Shown: in pieces, positions 19,056 through 28,027 of the stretch | How the letters are laid out: every line of letters begins with the position of its first letter | Position numbering within the stretch: the first letter of the stretch is position 1 | Assembly: GCA_049316985.1 (NCBI GenBank) | Contig: JBMOJB010000004.1 | Coordinates: 1-64,000, forward strand | Source: CANHEE01 sp049316985 | GTDB lineage: Bacteria; Bacteroidota; Bacteroidia; Chitinophagales; Saprospiraceae | Direction of reading: 5' to 3' | DNA: 64,000 nt | Translations under genes and position numbers: made by a program | The notes under the pieces: model-generated | What the model was told of the DNA's origin: nothing | The model's input: only the letters and a program-made list of their open reading frames with translations | Database searches by the model: none

Positions 19056-20159
19056 TTATTGTTTGGAGATTTTTTGTGAAAATACCTCTTTGCCATCCAT
19101 CCAGATTTTTACAAAATAATCTCCTTTTGAATAGGAATCAAAATTAAAGACATGGCGGAACTTGCCTTCCATTGACGATTCTGCTTTGCGGGTCATTTCT
19201 TTGCCCTCCGAATTATAAATAACAACATCGAAAGGTTTTGCCAATTTTGATTCAAAGCTAATTTCGGCAGTATTGATTATTGGGTTGGGATTGACAGTAA
19301 AATTATTGATACTAACCTCTGTCCCATCGGCAAATGTATATGAACTCCAGCTACGAGATGCCCGGTTGTCTTCCTCTTTATTTTTGTCAATCGGACTCGA
19401 AGAATTTGATTGTTCATCAGAGACACTGATATTAAAATTGTCCCAGTCAATTACTTTTTCCTGACCCAGCTTAATCTTTTTTGTATAGATTTCACCGCTA
19501 CTTTTGTAAGAAATTTCTGCTTCATCAAATGGTTTGTATTTTTCAAGTGCATATCTAAGTTCATCTTCTGTGTTTGTCTCTACGGTTCCGATTTTTAGAA
19601 TAAAATCGCCTTTTTTTAGACCCGCTTCCCGGGCAGCTGAATTTTCAGTGAAGCCATCAATTTTAACTGCGCGTTCGGACCAATCCGTTGCAGGATATAT
19701 TCCCAACACAGCTTTCTCTTTGCGTTTCATCTTTATCTTCAGATTGTCGACGTTGCCGTCCCAGTTCCAATTCCAATCACTGGCACTAATTGAAAATCCA
19801 TAAGGAGATTCGGCCAGTTTGACTTTAGCTGTCATTTTTTCCTTTCCTCTCAAATATCGGACTTCAACTTTTTCGCCGGGGTTGTGCATTCCGACAATTT
19901 TTGTGAAGTCCTCTTTGTTGTTGATTTTATCATTATTGATAGAAGTAATAATATCACCTGCTTTAAGACCTGCTCTTTCAGCTCCATAATTTTTACTTAT
20001 TTCACTTATTTCTACTCCGTCTCCCCAACTTGTGCCCATAGTGACACCCATAAAAGCCTTTTTAGTTTTCTTTAGGTTTTCGTTTCTATCTTGAGCGTTG
20101 GCTCCGGATGCTAATAAAAATAGGAAAGTCAGCAATAAAAAATTTATTCGTGTTGTCAT
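19056..20159 (-). CDS. Secreted double-PDZ protein with T9SS sorting domain
   Basis: 367 residues starting MTTRINFLLLTFLFLLASGANAQ, a clear signal peptide. The longer frame (to 20417) would run across the scpB promoter and into scpB, so the ATG at 20159 is chosen. PDZ 1 (about 38-120) has GVTMGTSWGDGVEI and AGLKAGDIITSIN; PDZ 2 (about 150-235) has LGIYPATDW and AGLKKGDFILKIG. A low-complexity acidic/serine linker precedes a type A T9SS domain (FTVNPNPIINTAEISF... to SQKISKQ). No protease domain is present, so it is a binding protein rather than an HtrA/DegP protease. Likely surface-exposed; ligand unknown. It is divergent from scpB. Confidence 0.87.
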   Translation of the reverse strand: MTTRINFLLLTFLFLLASGANAQDRNENLKKTKKAFMGVTMGTSWGDGVEISEISKNYGAERAGLKAGDIITSINNDKINNKEDFTKIVGMHNPGEKVEVRYLRGKEKMTAKVKLAESPYGFSISASDWNWNWDGNVDNLKIKMKRKEKAVLGIYPATDWSERAVKIDGFTENSAAREAGLKKGDFILKIGTVETNTEDELRYALEKYKPFDEAEISYKSSGEIYTKKIKLGQEKVIDWDNFNISVSDEQSNSSSPIDKNKEEDNRASRSWSSYTFADGTEVSINNFTVNPNPIINTAEISFESKLAKPFDVVIYNSEGKEMTRKAESSMEGKFRHVFNFDSYSKGDYFVKIWMDGKEVFSQKISKQ

Positions 20160-20261
20160 TATATATGCTTTTAAAATCAATAAATAAGGTGCTTTTTCCC
20201 AAAGACACCTTTTAAGCGCGAAGCGTTGCTTTTTTTTCTTGTTTTTTAAAACTATTTTGTT

Positions 20262-20292
20262 TTGCTCAGTATATTCGAAAAGTTTAACTTTG
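20262..20292 (+). promoter_or_regulatory. scpB promoter (TTG-N20-TAACTTTG)
   Basis: TTG at 20262-20264, 20 bases, then TAACTTTG at 20285-20292: an exact Bacteroidota promoter. The predicted transcription start is within about 10 bases of the ATG at 20308, which excludes the longer frame starting at 20239. Confidence 0.82.
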
Positions 20293-20307
20293 CTACAAAT
20301 AGAAGAA

Positions 20308-20904
20308 ATGGAGTTTTTGGCACAACATATTGAAGCGTTAATTTTTTCGACTGAGCAACCGATTTCACTAAAGGAGATTAAATCTGCGCTGGATCTTACT
20401 TTTGAGACAAGCATCACGAAAGACGAAATAGAAAGAGAAATTGCGCTGCTTGTTGAAAAATTTAGACAAGGTAATTTTGCATTTGAGATTATTGAAATTG
20501 CCGATGGGTATCATTTTATGAGTAAACCTGCTTACCACCCGGTGGTTGGTACTCATCTTCGTCAAACTACTAAGAAAAGATTGTCGCAGGCTGCATTGGA
20601 GACATTATCCATTATAGCTTATAAGCAGCCGATTAGTAAGAATGAGCTTGAACAGATCAGGGGAGTCAGTTGTGACTACTCCATTCAGAAACTTTTGGAA
20701 AAGGAGCTGGTTGAAATAAGTGGGCGGAGTGATTCACCAGGCAGACCACTTTTATATGCCACTTCACAAAAGTTCATGGATTATTTTGGCTTAAAAAGTC
20801 TTCGTGACCTACCCAAAACTAAAGATTTTAAAGATCCTGAAAGTGAAATTGGTGAACATACTCCCATTGACGAAAATCTCCCGAATACGATTTCATTAAA
20901 CTAA
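20308..20904 (+). CDS. scpB: Segregation and condensation protein B
   Basis: 198 residues, kleisin-associated subunit of the SMC-ScpA-ScpB complex that compacts and segregates the chromosome. The family signature is plain: MEFLAQHIEALIFSTEQPIS at the N-terminus, then two winged-helix domains with LSQAALETLSIIAYKQPISKNELEQIRGV and the LLEKELVEISGRSDSPGRPLLY wing. The C-terminal tail (after FGLKSLRDLP) is short and acidic. The ATG at 20308 is chosen over one 23 codons upstream because the promoter lies in between. scpA is not in the window; DUF2480 follows after 34 bases and may be co-transcribed. Confidence 0.95.
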   Translation: MEFLAQHIEALIFSTEQPISLKEIKSALDLTFETSITKDEIEREIALLVEKFRQGNFAFEIIEIADGYHFMSKPAYHPVVGTHLRQTTKKRLSQAALETLSIIAYKQPISKNELEQIRGVSCDYSIQKLLEKELVEISGRSDSPGRPLLYATSQKFMDYFGLKSLRDLPKTKDFKDPESEIGEHTPIDENLPNTISLN

Positions 20905-20938
20905 TCGATTAATTATTTGTTTCTGCAATAAAAATATA

Positions 20939-21454
20939 ATGAGTGATCTACTTGTTAACAGAGTTGCCTCCAGTGGTCTGATTACCTTTAAACTTGAGGA
21001 TTTTTTTCCAAAAGAAGAATTGCTGGAATTTGATCTTAAACCTTTTCTTTTTATGGAATTAATCTTGAAAGAAAAAGATTTCAGGGAGGCAATGAAATCC
21101 CACGATTGGGTGCAATACACCGGAAAAAACTTGATAGTGTATTGTTCTGTGGATGCGATAATTCCCGTTTGGGCATATATGCTTGTTGCAGTTCATGCGG
21201 CTCCATTTGCAAATGAGATTTTTCAGGGAGATACTGAGAATTTTATTAAAGCGCATTTTGAAAAAATAATTGACACACTTGATATTGGCCATTTTATGAA
21301 TCAGCGAGTGGTAATAAAAGGCTGTAGTGATAAGCCCGTTCCTCCTTCCGCATACCTGGCGCTGACCCGCAAATTACAGCCTGTTGTTCAAAGTATCATG
21401 TATGGCGAGCCCTGTTCTACTGTTCCAATTTATAAGAAATCTAAAGAAAACTGA
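20939..21454 (+). CDS. DUF2480 family protein
   Basis: 171-residue soluble protein matching the Bacteroidota DUF2480 family: N-terminal NRVASSGLITFKLEDFFP, central KEKDFREAMKSHDWVQYTGKNL and a cysteine-containing C-terminal GCSDKPVPPSAYLALT block. There is no signal peptide or membrane segment, so it is cytoplasmic. It lies 34 bases after scpB on the same strand and before a bidirectional terminator, so an scpB-DUF2480 operon is likely. No enzymatic role is known to me. Confidence 0.8.
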   Translation: MSDLLVNRVASSGLITFKLEDFFPKEELLEFDLKPFLFMELILKEKDFREAMKSHDWVQYTGKNLIVYCSVDAIIPVWAYMLVAVHAAPFANEIFQGDTENFIKAHFEKIIDTLDIGHFMNQRVVIKGCSDKPVPPSAYLALTRKLQPVVQSIMYGEPCSTVPIYKKSKEN

Positions 21455-21499
21455 AAAAAATAATGCCTGAAAGATCAACTTTTCAGGCATTATTTTTTT
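21455..21499. terminator. Bidirectional terminator between DUF2480 and the aminopeptidase gene
   Basis: Long near-perfect hairpin: AAAAAATAATGCCTGAAA pairs with TTTCAGGCATTATTTTTT around a short GATCAAC loop. The A run on one side and T run on the other serve both converging genes. Confidence 0.92.
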
Positions 21500-21562
21500 G
21501 AAATGAACGAAATATTGCAGCATTAATGAGACCCAATATTTTGCGAAATGATTAACAAATTA

Positions 21563-23356
21563 TCAAATAGGTTTACATTTTCTTTTTAACCAACCCAGCT
21601 CAGCAGCGTTTAGTGCTGGCGAGAGTGATTCTAGCACTTTGGAGTGGTAGTGATTTAGCCAAGCTCTTTCCTGCGGACTTATCAATGATTTGTCAATTAA
21701 AGTAGTATCAATTGGGAACAATGTTACAGTATCAAACTGGTAGAATTTTGTACCTTCAAATGTCTCTGCATCTTCCACAAAAACAAGATTTTCAATCCGA
21801 ATTCCAAATTCTCCTGCTTTGTAGTAACCAGGTTCATTAGAGGTCAACATTCCAGGTTCATGGTTTACAGTGCCTCGTGACGATAAACCCGTTATAAAGC
21901 CTTGAGGAGGCTCGTGAACATTTAAGAAGCAACCTACGCCATGACCCGTTCCATGTCCATAATTCATGCCGTGCTGCCACAGAAACATTCTCGCCAAGGT
22001 ATCCATTTGAATGCCCTTAGTTCCTTGTGGAAATTTTAGCATTGCCAAAGCGATATGTCCTTTTAGAACAAGTGTATAAGCTTTTTTTTGCTCTTGGGAA
22101 GGTTCTCCAAATGCGATTGTTCTTGTAATATCAGTTGTACCATCCTGATACTGACCACCGGAATCTATTAATAGTATACCGCTGTTTTGTGCAAAAGCAC
22201 ATTTTCCTTCCTCCGGATGATAATGCACGATTGCGCCGTTGGCATTATAACCAACAATTGCATCAAAGCTTTCACCGTAATATAGCGGCATTTTGGATCT
22301 GAAGAAGGCAAGTTTCTTGGCAATTTCCGTTTCTGCAATTGGACGCTTTTTGATTTCACGTTCGAGCCATCTAAAAGCTCTGACCAAAGCAATGCCGTCT
22401 TTCAGCATTGCGTTTTTGGTACCGGCGATTTCAGTAGAATTTTTTACGGCTTTCAGTGAAATAGAAATCGTTTCGGTCTCAATCACTTTAGCGCTCAGTA
22501 TTTTATCAAATAAATAAATACTAGTGGTTGCAGTATCAATTGCAATGCTTTTTTCAGAGGGTAGAATTTCCAGAAACGAATTGATAGATTCGTATGGCTT
22601 TGTAGTGATATTATCTTTTAGGAGTATTGTTTTTAAGTTTGCATTAACTTTTTTGGGTTCTATAAACAAATATGCTTGATCTAAGCCAATAATCGCAAAC
22701 GCATAAAATACTGGATTGCACTTTACATCGTTTCCCCGTAAATTGAACATCCAGCAAATATCATCCAATGTACTTACAAGGTGAAAATCTGCACCGGAAT
22801 TTTTCATTTTATTTCTTACCTGCTGCAGTTTCTCTGCTCTGGTCGCACCTGCGTAAATTGTCAAATGCTCAAAAATGGTTTTTTGGGGTACTGAAGGACG
22901 ATTTTCATGCCAGATGTCACTAATAATATCAATATCATATTTTAGTTTGATTCCTTTTAAAGAAAATTCCCTTTCAATTTGTCTGATTTGTGCGACAGTA
23001 AAAAGTCGGCCATCGATACCAACCGTTGATCCGGAAGTCAAATGTTGACAAATCCAGTCGATATGTTCAGCGGCACCTTGCACATTCATTCGCTGCAATT
23101 TCCAATCACTTCCACCAAGTTCAGCTTTAGCTTGTATGAAATACCTTGAATCTGCCCATACTCCGGCAAAATTTTGTGTAGCAACTACCGTGCCCATTGA
23201 TCCGGTGAATCCTGTTAGCCAAGTCCTTGATTTATAGTGTTCAGCTACGTATTCGCTTTGATGTGCATCACTGCTTGGAATAATACAAGCATCTATTTGA
23301 AGGTCAGACATTCTAGCGCGAAGATCAGAAAGTCTTTGGTTTGTTACATTGATCAT
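21563..23356 (-). CDS. Xaa-Pro aminopeptidase (M24B, aminopeptidase P family)
   Basis: 597 residues, the long three-domain form of aminopeptidase P, which removes an N-terminal residue preceding proline. Two creatinase-like N-terminal domains (about 1-150 and 165-310) precede the pita-bread catalytic domain (about 320-540). All five metal ligands are visible in order: D in LLIDSGGQY, D in TTDITRT, H in GHGTGHGVG, E in TSNEPGYY and E in IRIENLV. The C-terminal extension (LFPIDTTLIDKSL...WLNHYHSKVLESLSP) is characteristic of this subfamily. No signal peptide, hence cytoplasmic peptide turnover. Convergent with DUF2480 and divergent from the GbsR-type regulator gene. Confidence 0.94.
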   Translation of the reverse strand: MINVTNQRLSDLRARMSDLQIDACIIPSSDAHQSEYVAEHYKSRTWLTGFTGSMGTVVATQNFAGVWADSRYFIQAKAELGGSDWKLQRMNVQGAAEHIDWICQHLTSGSTVGIDGRLFTVAQIRQIEREFSLKGIKLKYDIDIISDIWHENRPSVPQKTIFEHLTIYAGATRAEKLQQVRNKMKNSGADFHLVSTLDDICWMFNLRGNDVKCNPVFYAFAIIGLDQAYLFIEPKKVNANLKTILLKDNITTKPYESINSFLEILPSEKSIAIDTATTSIYLFDKILSAKVIETETISISLKAVKNSTEIAGTKNAMLKDGIALVRAFRWLEREIKKRPIAETEIAKKLAFFRSKMPLYYGESFDAIVGYNANGAIVHYHPEEGKCAFAQNSGILLIDSGGQYQDGTTDITRTIAFGEPSQEQKKAYTLVLKGHIALAMLKFPQGTKGIQMDTLARMFLWQHGMNYGHGTGHGVGCFLNVHEPPQGFITGLSSRGTVNHEPGMLTSNEPGYYKAGEFGIRIENLVFVEDAETFEGTKFYQFDTVTLFPIDTTLIDKSLISPQERAWLNHYHSKVLESLSPALNAAELGWLKRKCKPI

Positions 23357-23409
23357 ATAACTGGAAATGTTTAAATTTTAAGTATTTTCTTCACAAACAG
23401 TATTAAAAA

Positions 23410-23417
23410 CAAAAATA
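23410..23417 (-). promoter_or_regulatory. -7 element of the aminopeptidase gene
   Basis: On the minus strand TATTTTTG lies 53 bases upstream of the ATG at 23356. No well-spaced TTG. Confidence 0.45.
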
Positions 23418-23523
23418 CTCTAAATTACAGAGCTCATTGAATATTTGAGCGTAATTTATTCATCAAACAGAGTGAAAATGATATTTGAATCGAAGGTGTC
23501 TTCATTATCTGTAAATAAAGCAA

Positions 23524-23567
23524 GTTTACTTAAACAAAATGAGAAATTATTTGTATTATTTCATTTT
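23524..23567. promoter_or_regulatory. Inverted repeats upstream of the GbsR/MarR-type gene
   Basis: GTTTA-CT-TAAAC (23524-23535) is directly followed by AAAATGAGAAAT (23536-23547) facing ATTTCATTTT (23558-23567), an inverted repeat with one unpaired base. Both lie within 60 bases of the start codon at 23582. This is where an autoregulatory operator would be expected; binding is inference. Confidence 0.35.
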
Positions 23568-23581
23568 AATTCAACTAGCTA

Positions 23582-24082
23582 ATGCAATATCAGGAAGGAA
23601 AAGAAAAATTTTTGCACGCTTGGGGTACCGTCGGTTCCGATTGGGGTATCAATCGCACCATGGCGCAGGTTCACGCATTACTGATGATAGCACCCTCTGC
23701 CTTGTGTGCAGATGAAATCATGGCAGAATTACAAATCTCCAGAGGCAACGCGAACATGAATTTGCGTTCCCTTATGGATTGGGGGCTAGTGTACAAAGAA
23801 ATCAGGCCTGGAGATCGCAAAGAGTATTTTTACGCCGAAAAAGACATGTGGACGGTAGTCCGTCAGATTATACTTCATCGCAAAAAAAAGGAGTTGGATC
23901 CCATCGTAAAGCTTCTGAACGAGCTTTCTGATGTTGATCCGGTGTGCGAAAAATCGGAAGAATTCTGTAAAACGATAAAAGAAATCAAGCTATTCACTAA
24001 CAAAGCTGATTCGACCTTAGATACACTTGTACAAGCCGATTCTCATTGGTTTTTAGGTACTTTTCTAAAGCTAATTCGATAA
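23582..24082 (+). CDS. GbsR/MarR-type winged-helix transcriptional regulator
   Basis: 166 residues. A MarR-like winged helix occupies about 20-100: GINRTMAQVHALLMIAPSAL, then ADEIMAELQISRGNANMNLRSLMDWGLVYK (recognition helix) and the wing RPGDRKEYFYAEKDMW. The C-terminal half is helical (about 100-166) and probably dimerises. It matches the GbsR/MarR group common in Bacteroidota. The ligand is unknown. It lies 139 bases before gcvP on the same strand, whose promoter carries an inverted repeat, so control of gcvP is possible but unproven. Confidence 0.8.
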   Translation: MQYQEGKEKFLHAWGTVGSDWGINRTMAQVHALLMIAPSALCADEIMAELQISRGNANMNLRSLMDWGLVYKEIRPGDRKEYFYAEKDMWTVVRQIILHRKKKELDPIVKLLNELSDVDPVCEKSEEFCKTIKEIKLFTNKADSTLDTLVQADSHWFLGTFLKLIR

Positions 24083-24127
24083 GTTTTCTTAAAATTTTCA
24101 TTCCAAATTTATCTAAGTCCAGTTCTA

Positions 24128-24156
24128 TTGATTTCAAAAAGTAATCAGTACTTTTG
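24128..24156 (+). promoter_or_regulatory. gcvP promoter (TTG-N18-TACTTTTG)
   Basis: TTG at 24128-24130 and TACTTTTG at 24149-24156, spacing 18. The predicted leader is about 60 bases before the ATG at 24222. Confidence 0.55.
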
Positions 24157-24168
24157 TGAAATGATTAC
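24141..24168. promoter_or_regulatory. Inverted repeat around the gcvP -7 element
   Basis: GTAATCA (24141-24147) faces TGATTAC (24162-24168), a perfect 7-bp inverted repeat whose arm centres are 21 bp apart, two helical turns. The -7 element lies between the arms, as expected for a repressor operator. Confidence 0.45.
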
Positions 24169-24221
24169 GCATATCTACAGGACACTTTTTTATAAATTTA
24201 CAAAAAACGAAGTATTTTAGT

Positions 24222-27098
24222 ATGAACAAGCTCGTATCTTACGATAAATTTGAAGCCAGACATATTGGTGTCAGCAAATCCGAAACAGCTGAAATGCTGG
24301 CAATTGTAAAAGCCGCTACTTTAGACGAATTGATTGATCAGACTGTCCCGACAACTATCAGAAGAAATGGCGAACTAAATCTGCCTGAACCGTTGACAGA
24401 ATACGAGTACCTTGAAGAAATTGTATCAATTGCCCACAAAAATAAAGTACTAAAAAGTGCTATCGGAATGGGTTTTTTTGGTACAGTTACCCCTGCAGTC
24501 ATCCTTAGAAATCTCTTCGAAAATCCTGGATGGTATACCCAGTACACACCTTATCAAGCCGAAATTGCCCAAGGTCGATTAGAGTCTCTTCTAAATTTTC
24601 AGACAATGATAAGTGAGCTCACCGGACTTCCTATAGCAAATGCATCATTATTAGATGAAGGGACTGCAGCTGCAGAAGCGATGACATTGTTTTATCATGA
24701 AAAAAATGCCAAGGCAAAAGCTGAAAAGGCAAACGTGTTTTTGGTTTCTGCTAAAGTATATCCGCATACCGTACAAGTTTTGAAAACCCGTGCAGAGCCG
24801 CTGGATATTGAGGTTAGAGTTGTGCAGGCAGATGGTTTTCATTTTGATGATAAAGTATTTGGTGTGTTGTTGCAATATCCCGATAAAGAGGGAAATGTAA
24901 TTAATTACTCCACATTGATTCAGGAAGCCAAATCTTCTAATGTATTTGTAACCTTGGCATGTGACGTGTTAAGTCTCGCTCTAATCACTCCTCCCGGAGA
25001 GCTAGGTGCAGATTGTGCAGTTGGCACTACTCAGCGATTAGGAGTTCCAATGGGGTTTGGTGGCCCACATGCAGCTTACTTTGCTACCAAAGAGGAATTT
25101 AAAAGGCAAATTCCGGGAAGAATTATAGGTGTTTCTGTTGACGTGCACGGAAACAGAGCACTGCGCATGGCTTTACAAACTCGTGAACAACACATTCGTC
25201 GCGAAAAAGCAACTTCCAATATATGTACTGCGCAAGCCCTTTTAGCCAATATGGCAGCAATGTACGCAGTCTATCATGGGCCGCAGGGCATTCGATCTAT
25301 TGCAGAAAGAATCCATTTCCTTGCGCAAATACTTGACAAAAATTTGAAGAAATTGGGTTTTTCGCAGACCAACACCCATTATTTCGATACAATTCGAATT
25401 GGTAACCTTGATCCGGTTACTGTTAGAAAATTAATGGATGGAGGCGTAGCTAATGGTATTAATTTCTATCAAGGCAACAGCTCAGTACAGATTAGTTTGG
25501 ATGAAACTTACGGTGTAAAAGATATTATTTCAATAATAAGTGTTTTCGCTGCAGTCAAAGGAATCAACTATCAAGCTGAAATCAACGAGCCGATTTCTCT
25601 GCAGCTACCAGAAAATATGATACGCGCCAGTAAGTTACTTACTCATCATGTGTTTAATCAGTATCATTCTGAAAGTAAAATGATGAGGTATCTAAAGCGT
25701 TTGGAGAATCTGGATCTTTCATTAACACACTCAATGATTTCTTTGGGTTCATGTACGATGAAGCTCAATGCGGCAGCTGAAATGATACCTGTGAGTTTAC
25801 CGCAATTTGCCAACATGCATCCATTTGCGCCAGCAGATCAATGCGAAGGTTATGCGCAGATTTTTAAGGAACTTGAGGCTTGGTTATGCGAATGTACAGG
25901 ATTTACTGCTTGTTCACTGCAACCCAATTCAGGTGCACAAGGAGAATATACCGGATTGTTAACCATTCGTGCATATCATATTGCGAAGGGTCAAAGGCAG
26001 CGAAATATCGCATTAATACCTTCTTCAGCGCATGGGACCAATCCGGCAAGTGCTGTTATGGTAGGCATGCAGGTGGTAGTAGTATCTTGTGATGATGAGG
26101 GTAATATTGATTTTGTTGACTTAAAAGCAAAAGCGGAATTTCATAGTGCAAATCTTTCTTGCTTGATGGTTACTTATCCTTCTACACATGGCGTATTTGA
26201 AACCCAGATCCGGGAGATTTGTGATTTAATACATCAGCATGGTGGAAAAGTTTATATGGATGGAGCCAATATGAATGCGCAAGTTGGCCTGACTTCTCCC
26301 GGCTTAATAGGTGCCGACGTATGCCACCTAAATTTGCATAAAACATTCGCGATTCCACATGGAGGTGGGGGCCCAGGTATGGGTCCAATTTGCGTAAATG
26401 AAAGTCTTGCGGCATATTTACCTACACATTCTTTTGTGAAAACAGGAGGAGAAAGCGGGATCTCTGCAGTTTCTTGGGCACCTTATGGAAGTGCGAGTAT
26501 TTTACTGATCTCTTATGCTTATATCAGAATGTTGGGTGCAAAAGGAGTGACCGATTCCACCAAGTACGCCATTTTAAATGCCAATTATATTAAAGCTCGA
26601 TTAGAAGGATTTTACGAAATACTATATACCGGAGAACAAGGCAGAGCTGCGCATGAATTAATTGTTGATCTTCGGCAGTTTAAAGCATTAAATGTAGGCG
26701 CTGAAGATGTTGCAAAGCGCCTGATGGATTATGGGTTTCATGCCCCGACGTTATCTTTTCCCGTAGCAGGAACAATAATGATTGAGCCTACAGAAAGTGA
26801 GGATAAAGATGAGCTGGATCGTTTTTGCAATGCCTTGCTTCAGATACGAAAAGAAATTGATGAAGTCGCAACAGGTGAAGCAGATGAGCATAATAATGTG
26901 TTACATAATGCACCCCATACATTAGCTGTTATAAGTGCGGATATTTGGGATAAACCCTACTCGCGTGAAAAAGCAGCTTTCCCTTTAGCGTACCTTAGGC
27001 ATGGTTACAAATTTTGGCCATCTATTGGTAGGGTAAATAATGCACAAGGCGATCGGAATCTGGTTTGTACTTGTCCTCCTGTTGAAGAGTATGCGTAG
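24222..27098 (+). CDS. gcvP: Glycine dehydrogenase (decarboxylating), P-protein of the glycine cleavage system
   Basis: 958 residues, the fused single-chain P-protein. It decarboxylates glycine with pyridoxal phosphate and passes the methylamine to the lipoyl group of H-protein. The N-terminal half (ARHIGVSKSETAEML; MGFFGTVTPAVILRN; YTPYQAEIAQGRLESL) and C-terminal half (SMISLGSCTMKLNAAAEM; QPNSGAQGEYTGL; SSAHGTNPASA) are both complete. The PLP-binding lysine is K707 in HLNLHKTFAIPHGGGGPG. gcvH, gcvT and lpd are not in the window, so the system is dispersed. It follows a GbsR-type regulator gene and ends at an intrinsic terminator. Confidence 0.97.
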   Translation: MNKLVSYDKFEARHIGVSKSETAEMLAIVKAATLDELIDQTVPTTIRRNGELNLPEPLTEYEYLEEIVSIAHKNKVLKSAIGMGFFGTVTPAVILRNLFENPGWYTQYTPYQAEIAQGRLESLLNFQTMISELTGLPIANASLLDEGTAAAEAMTLFYHEKNAKAKAEKANVFLVSAKVYPHTVQVLKTRAEPLDIEVRVVQADGFHFDDKVFGVLLQYPDKEGNVINYSTLIQEAKSSNVFVTLACDVLSLALITPPGELGADCAVGTTQRLGVPMGFGGPHAAYFATKEEFKRQIPGRIIGVSVDVHGNRALRMALQTREQHIRREKATSNICTAQALLANMAAMYAVYHGPQGIRSIAERIHFLAQILDKNLKKLGFSQTNTHYFDTIRIGNLDPVTVRKLMDGGVANGINFYQGNSSVQISLDETYGVKDIISIISVFAAVKGINYQAEINEPISLQLPENMIRASKLLTHHVFNQYHSESKMMRYLKRLENLDLSLTHSMISLGSCTMKLNAAAEMIPVSLPQFANMHPFAPADQCEGYAQIFKELEAWLCECTGFTACSLQPNSGAQGEYTGLLTIRAYHIAKGQRQRNIALIPSSAHGTNPASAVMVGMQVVVVSCDDEGNIDFVDLKAKAEFHSANLSCLMVTYPSTHGVFETQIREICDLIHQHGGKVYMDGANMNAQVGLTSPGLIGADVCHLNLHKTFAIPHGGGGPGMGPICVNESLAAYLPTHSFVKTGGESGISAVSWAPYGSASILLISYAYIRMLGAKGVTDSTKYAILNANYIKARLEGFYEILYTGEQGRAAHELIVDLRQFKALNVGAEDVAKRLMDYGFHAPTLSFPVAGTIMIEPTESEDKDELDRFCNALLQIRKEIDEVATGEADEHNNVLHNAPHTLAVISADIWDKPYSREKAAFPLAYLRHGYKFWPSIGRVNNAQGDRNLVCTCPPVEEYA

Positions 27099-27152
27099 TT
27101 CAATATGTACTCAATACACCATATTTAATGAATAGACAATATTCATTTACAT

Positions 27153-27202
27153 ACTCGTATTAATTCACTAATTGCAAATTGGAGGTTAATACGAGTTTTT
27201 TT
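27153..27202 (+). terminator. Intrinsic terminator after gcvP
   Basis: ACTCGTATTAA (27153-27163) pairs perfectly with TTAATACGAGT (27186-27196), with a 22-base loop and then a T run. cysQ starts 15 bases later, so it needs its own promoter or read-through. Confidence 0.8.
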
Positions 27203-27216
27203 ATTAAAATTAGCAC

Positions 27217-27999
27217 ATGCGATATAACCCTGAAAAAATTATTCAAGAAGTTATTCAAATAGCTCAATCCGCAGGGGATTTGATCATGGAAGTGTATGAA
27301 ATGCCAGATTTTGAAATTGAGAATAAATTAGATGACTCCCCGATAACCAAGGCTGATAAGGCTTCAAATAATCTGATTTGCAAATTATTGACTGAAATTA
27401 CTCCGGGTTGTCCAATTATTTCTGAAGAAAATGAACTTCCTGAGTATGAGGTGCGAAGTAAATTTCAACAATATTGGTTGGTAGATCCATTAGATGGTAC
27501 AAAAGAATTTATAAATAGAAATGGTGAATTTGCTGTAAATATTGCTCTATTGGAAGAAAATAGGCCTGTACTTGGAGTAGTTTATTTGCCGGTATACAAG
27601 GAAATGTATTGTGCTATTAAAGGACAAGGGGCTTGGAAGATAAAGCATAATGTATCAAACAAAATCAATGTATCTTCATTCAAAATGAATGATACTGGAC
27701 TAATTATAGCTGTAACCCGTTCTCATTTTAATCAACAAACTGCTGATTTTGTTGCTCATTTGAATTTTCCTTGCATTGTTGAAAAAGGCAGTGCGATTAA
27801 GATGCTGATGATTGCAGAGGGAAAGGCGCACATACATCCGCGATTTGGCACAACTATGGAATGGGACACCGCTGCTCCTCAAATCATTGTGGAAGAAGCA
27901 GGTGGAGAAGTTTTACAACATGACCAAACTCCAGTAGTTTATAACAAGGAGAACTTGAAAAATCCAGATTTTGTAGTGTTTGGGAAACTAATTTATTAG
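27217..27999 (+). CDS. cysQ: 3'(2'),5'-bisphosphate nucleotidase
   Basis: 260 residues of the inositol-monophosphatase fold. It hydrolyses 3'-phosphoadenosine 5'-phosphate, the by-product of sulfate assimilation. Metal-binding motifs are complete: E70/E71 in ISEEN, D90 and D93 in DPLDGTKEF, and D217 in MEWDTAAPQII. The spacing and the TKEF sequence after DPLDGT fit CysQ better than SuhB. No sulfate-assimilation genes are nearby. It begins just past the gcvP terminator; a TAAAATTAG sequence close to the ATG is a weak -7 candidate. Confidence 0.92.
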   Translation: MRYNPEKIIQEVIQIAQSAGDLIMEVYEMPDFEIENKLDDSPITKADKASNNLICKLLTEITPGCPIISEENELPEYEVRSKFQQYWLVDPLDGTKEFINRNGEFAVNIALLEENRPVLGVVYLPVYKEMYCAIKGQGAWKIKHNVSNKINVSSFKMNDTGLIIAVTRSHFNQQTADFVAHLNFPCIVEKGSAIKMLMIAEGKAHIHPRFGTTMEWDTAAPQIIVEEAGGEVLQHDQTPVVYNKENLKNPDFVVFGKLIY

Positions 28000-28027
28000 T
28001 ATATTAATTTCTGCTAATAAACTCAGT

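Noticed and set aside
20160..20417. N-terminal extension of the PDZ protein
   Set aside because: It would overlap the scpB promoter and start, and would bury the signal peptide at residue 87.
24083..24221. Glycine riboswitch before gcvP
   Set aside because: The leader is only about 65 bases after the promoter and lacks the tandem aptamer structure.
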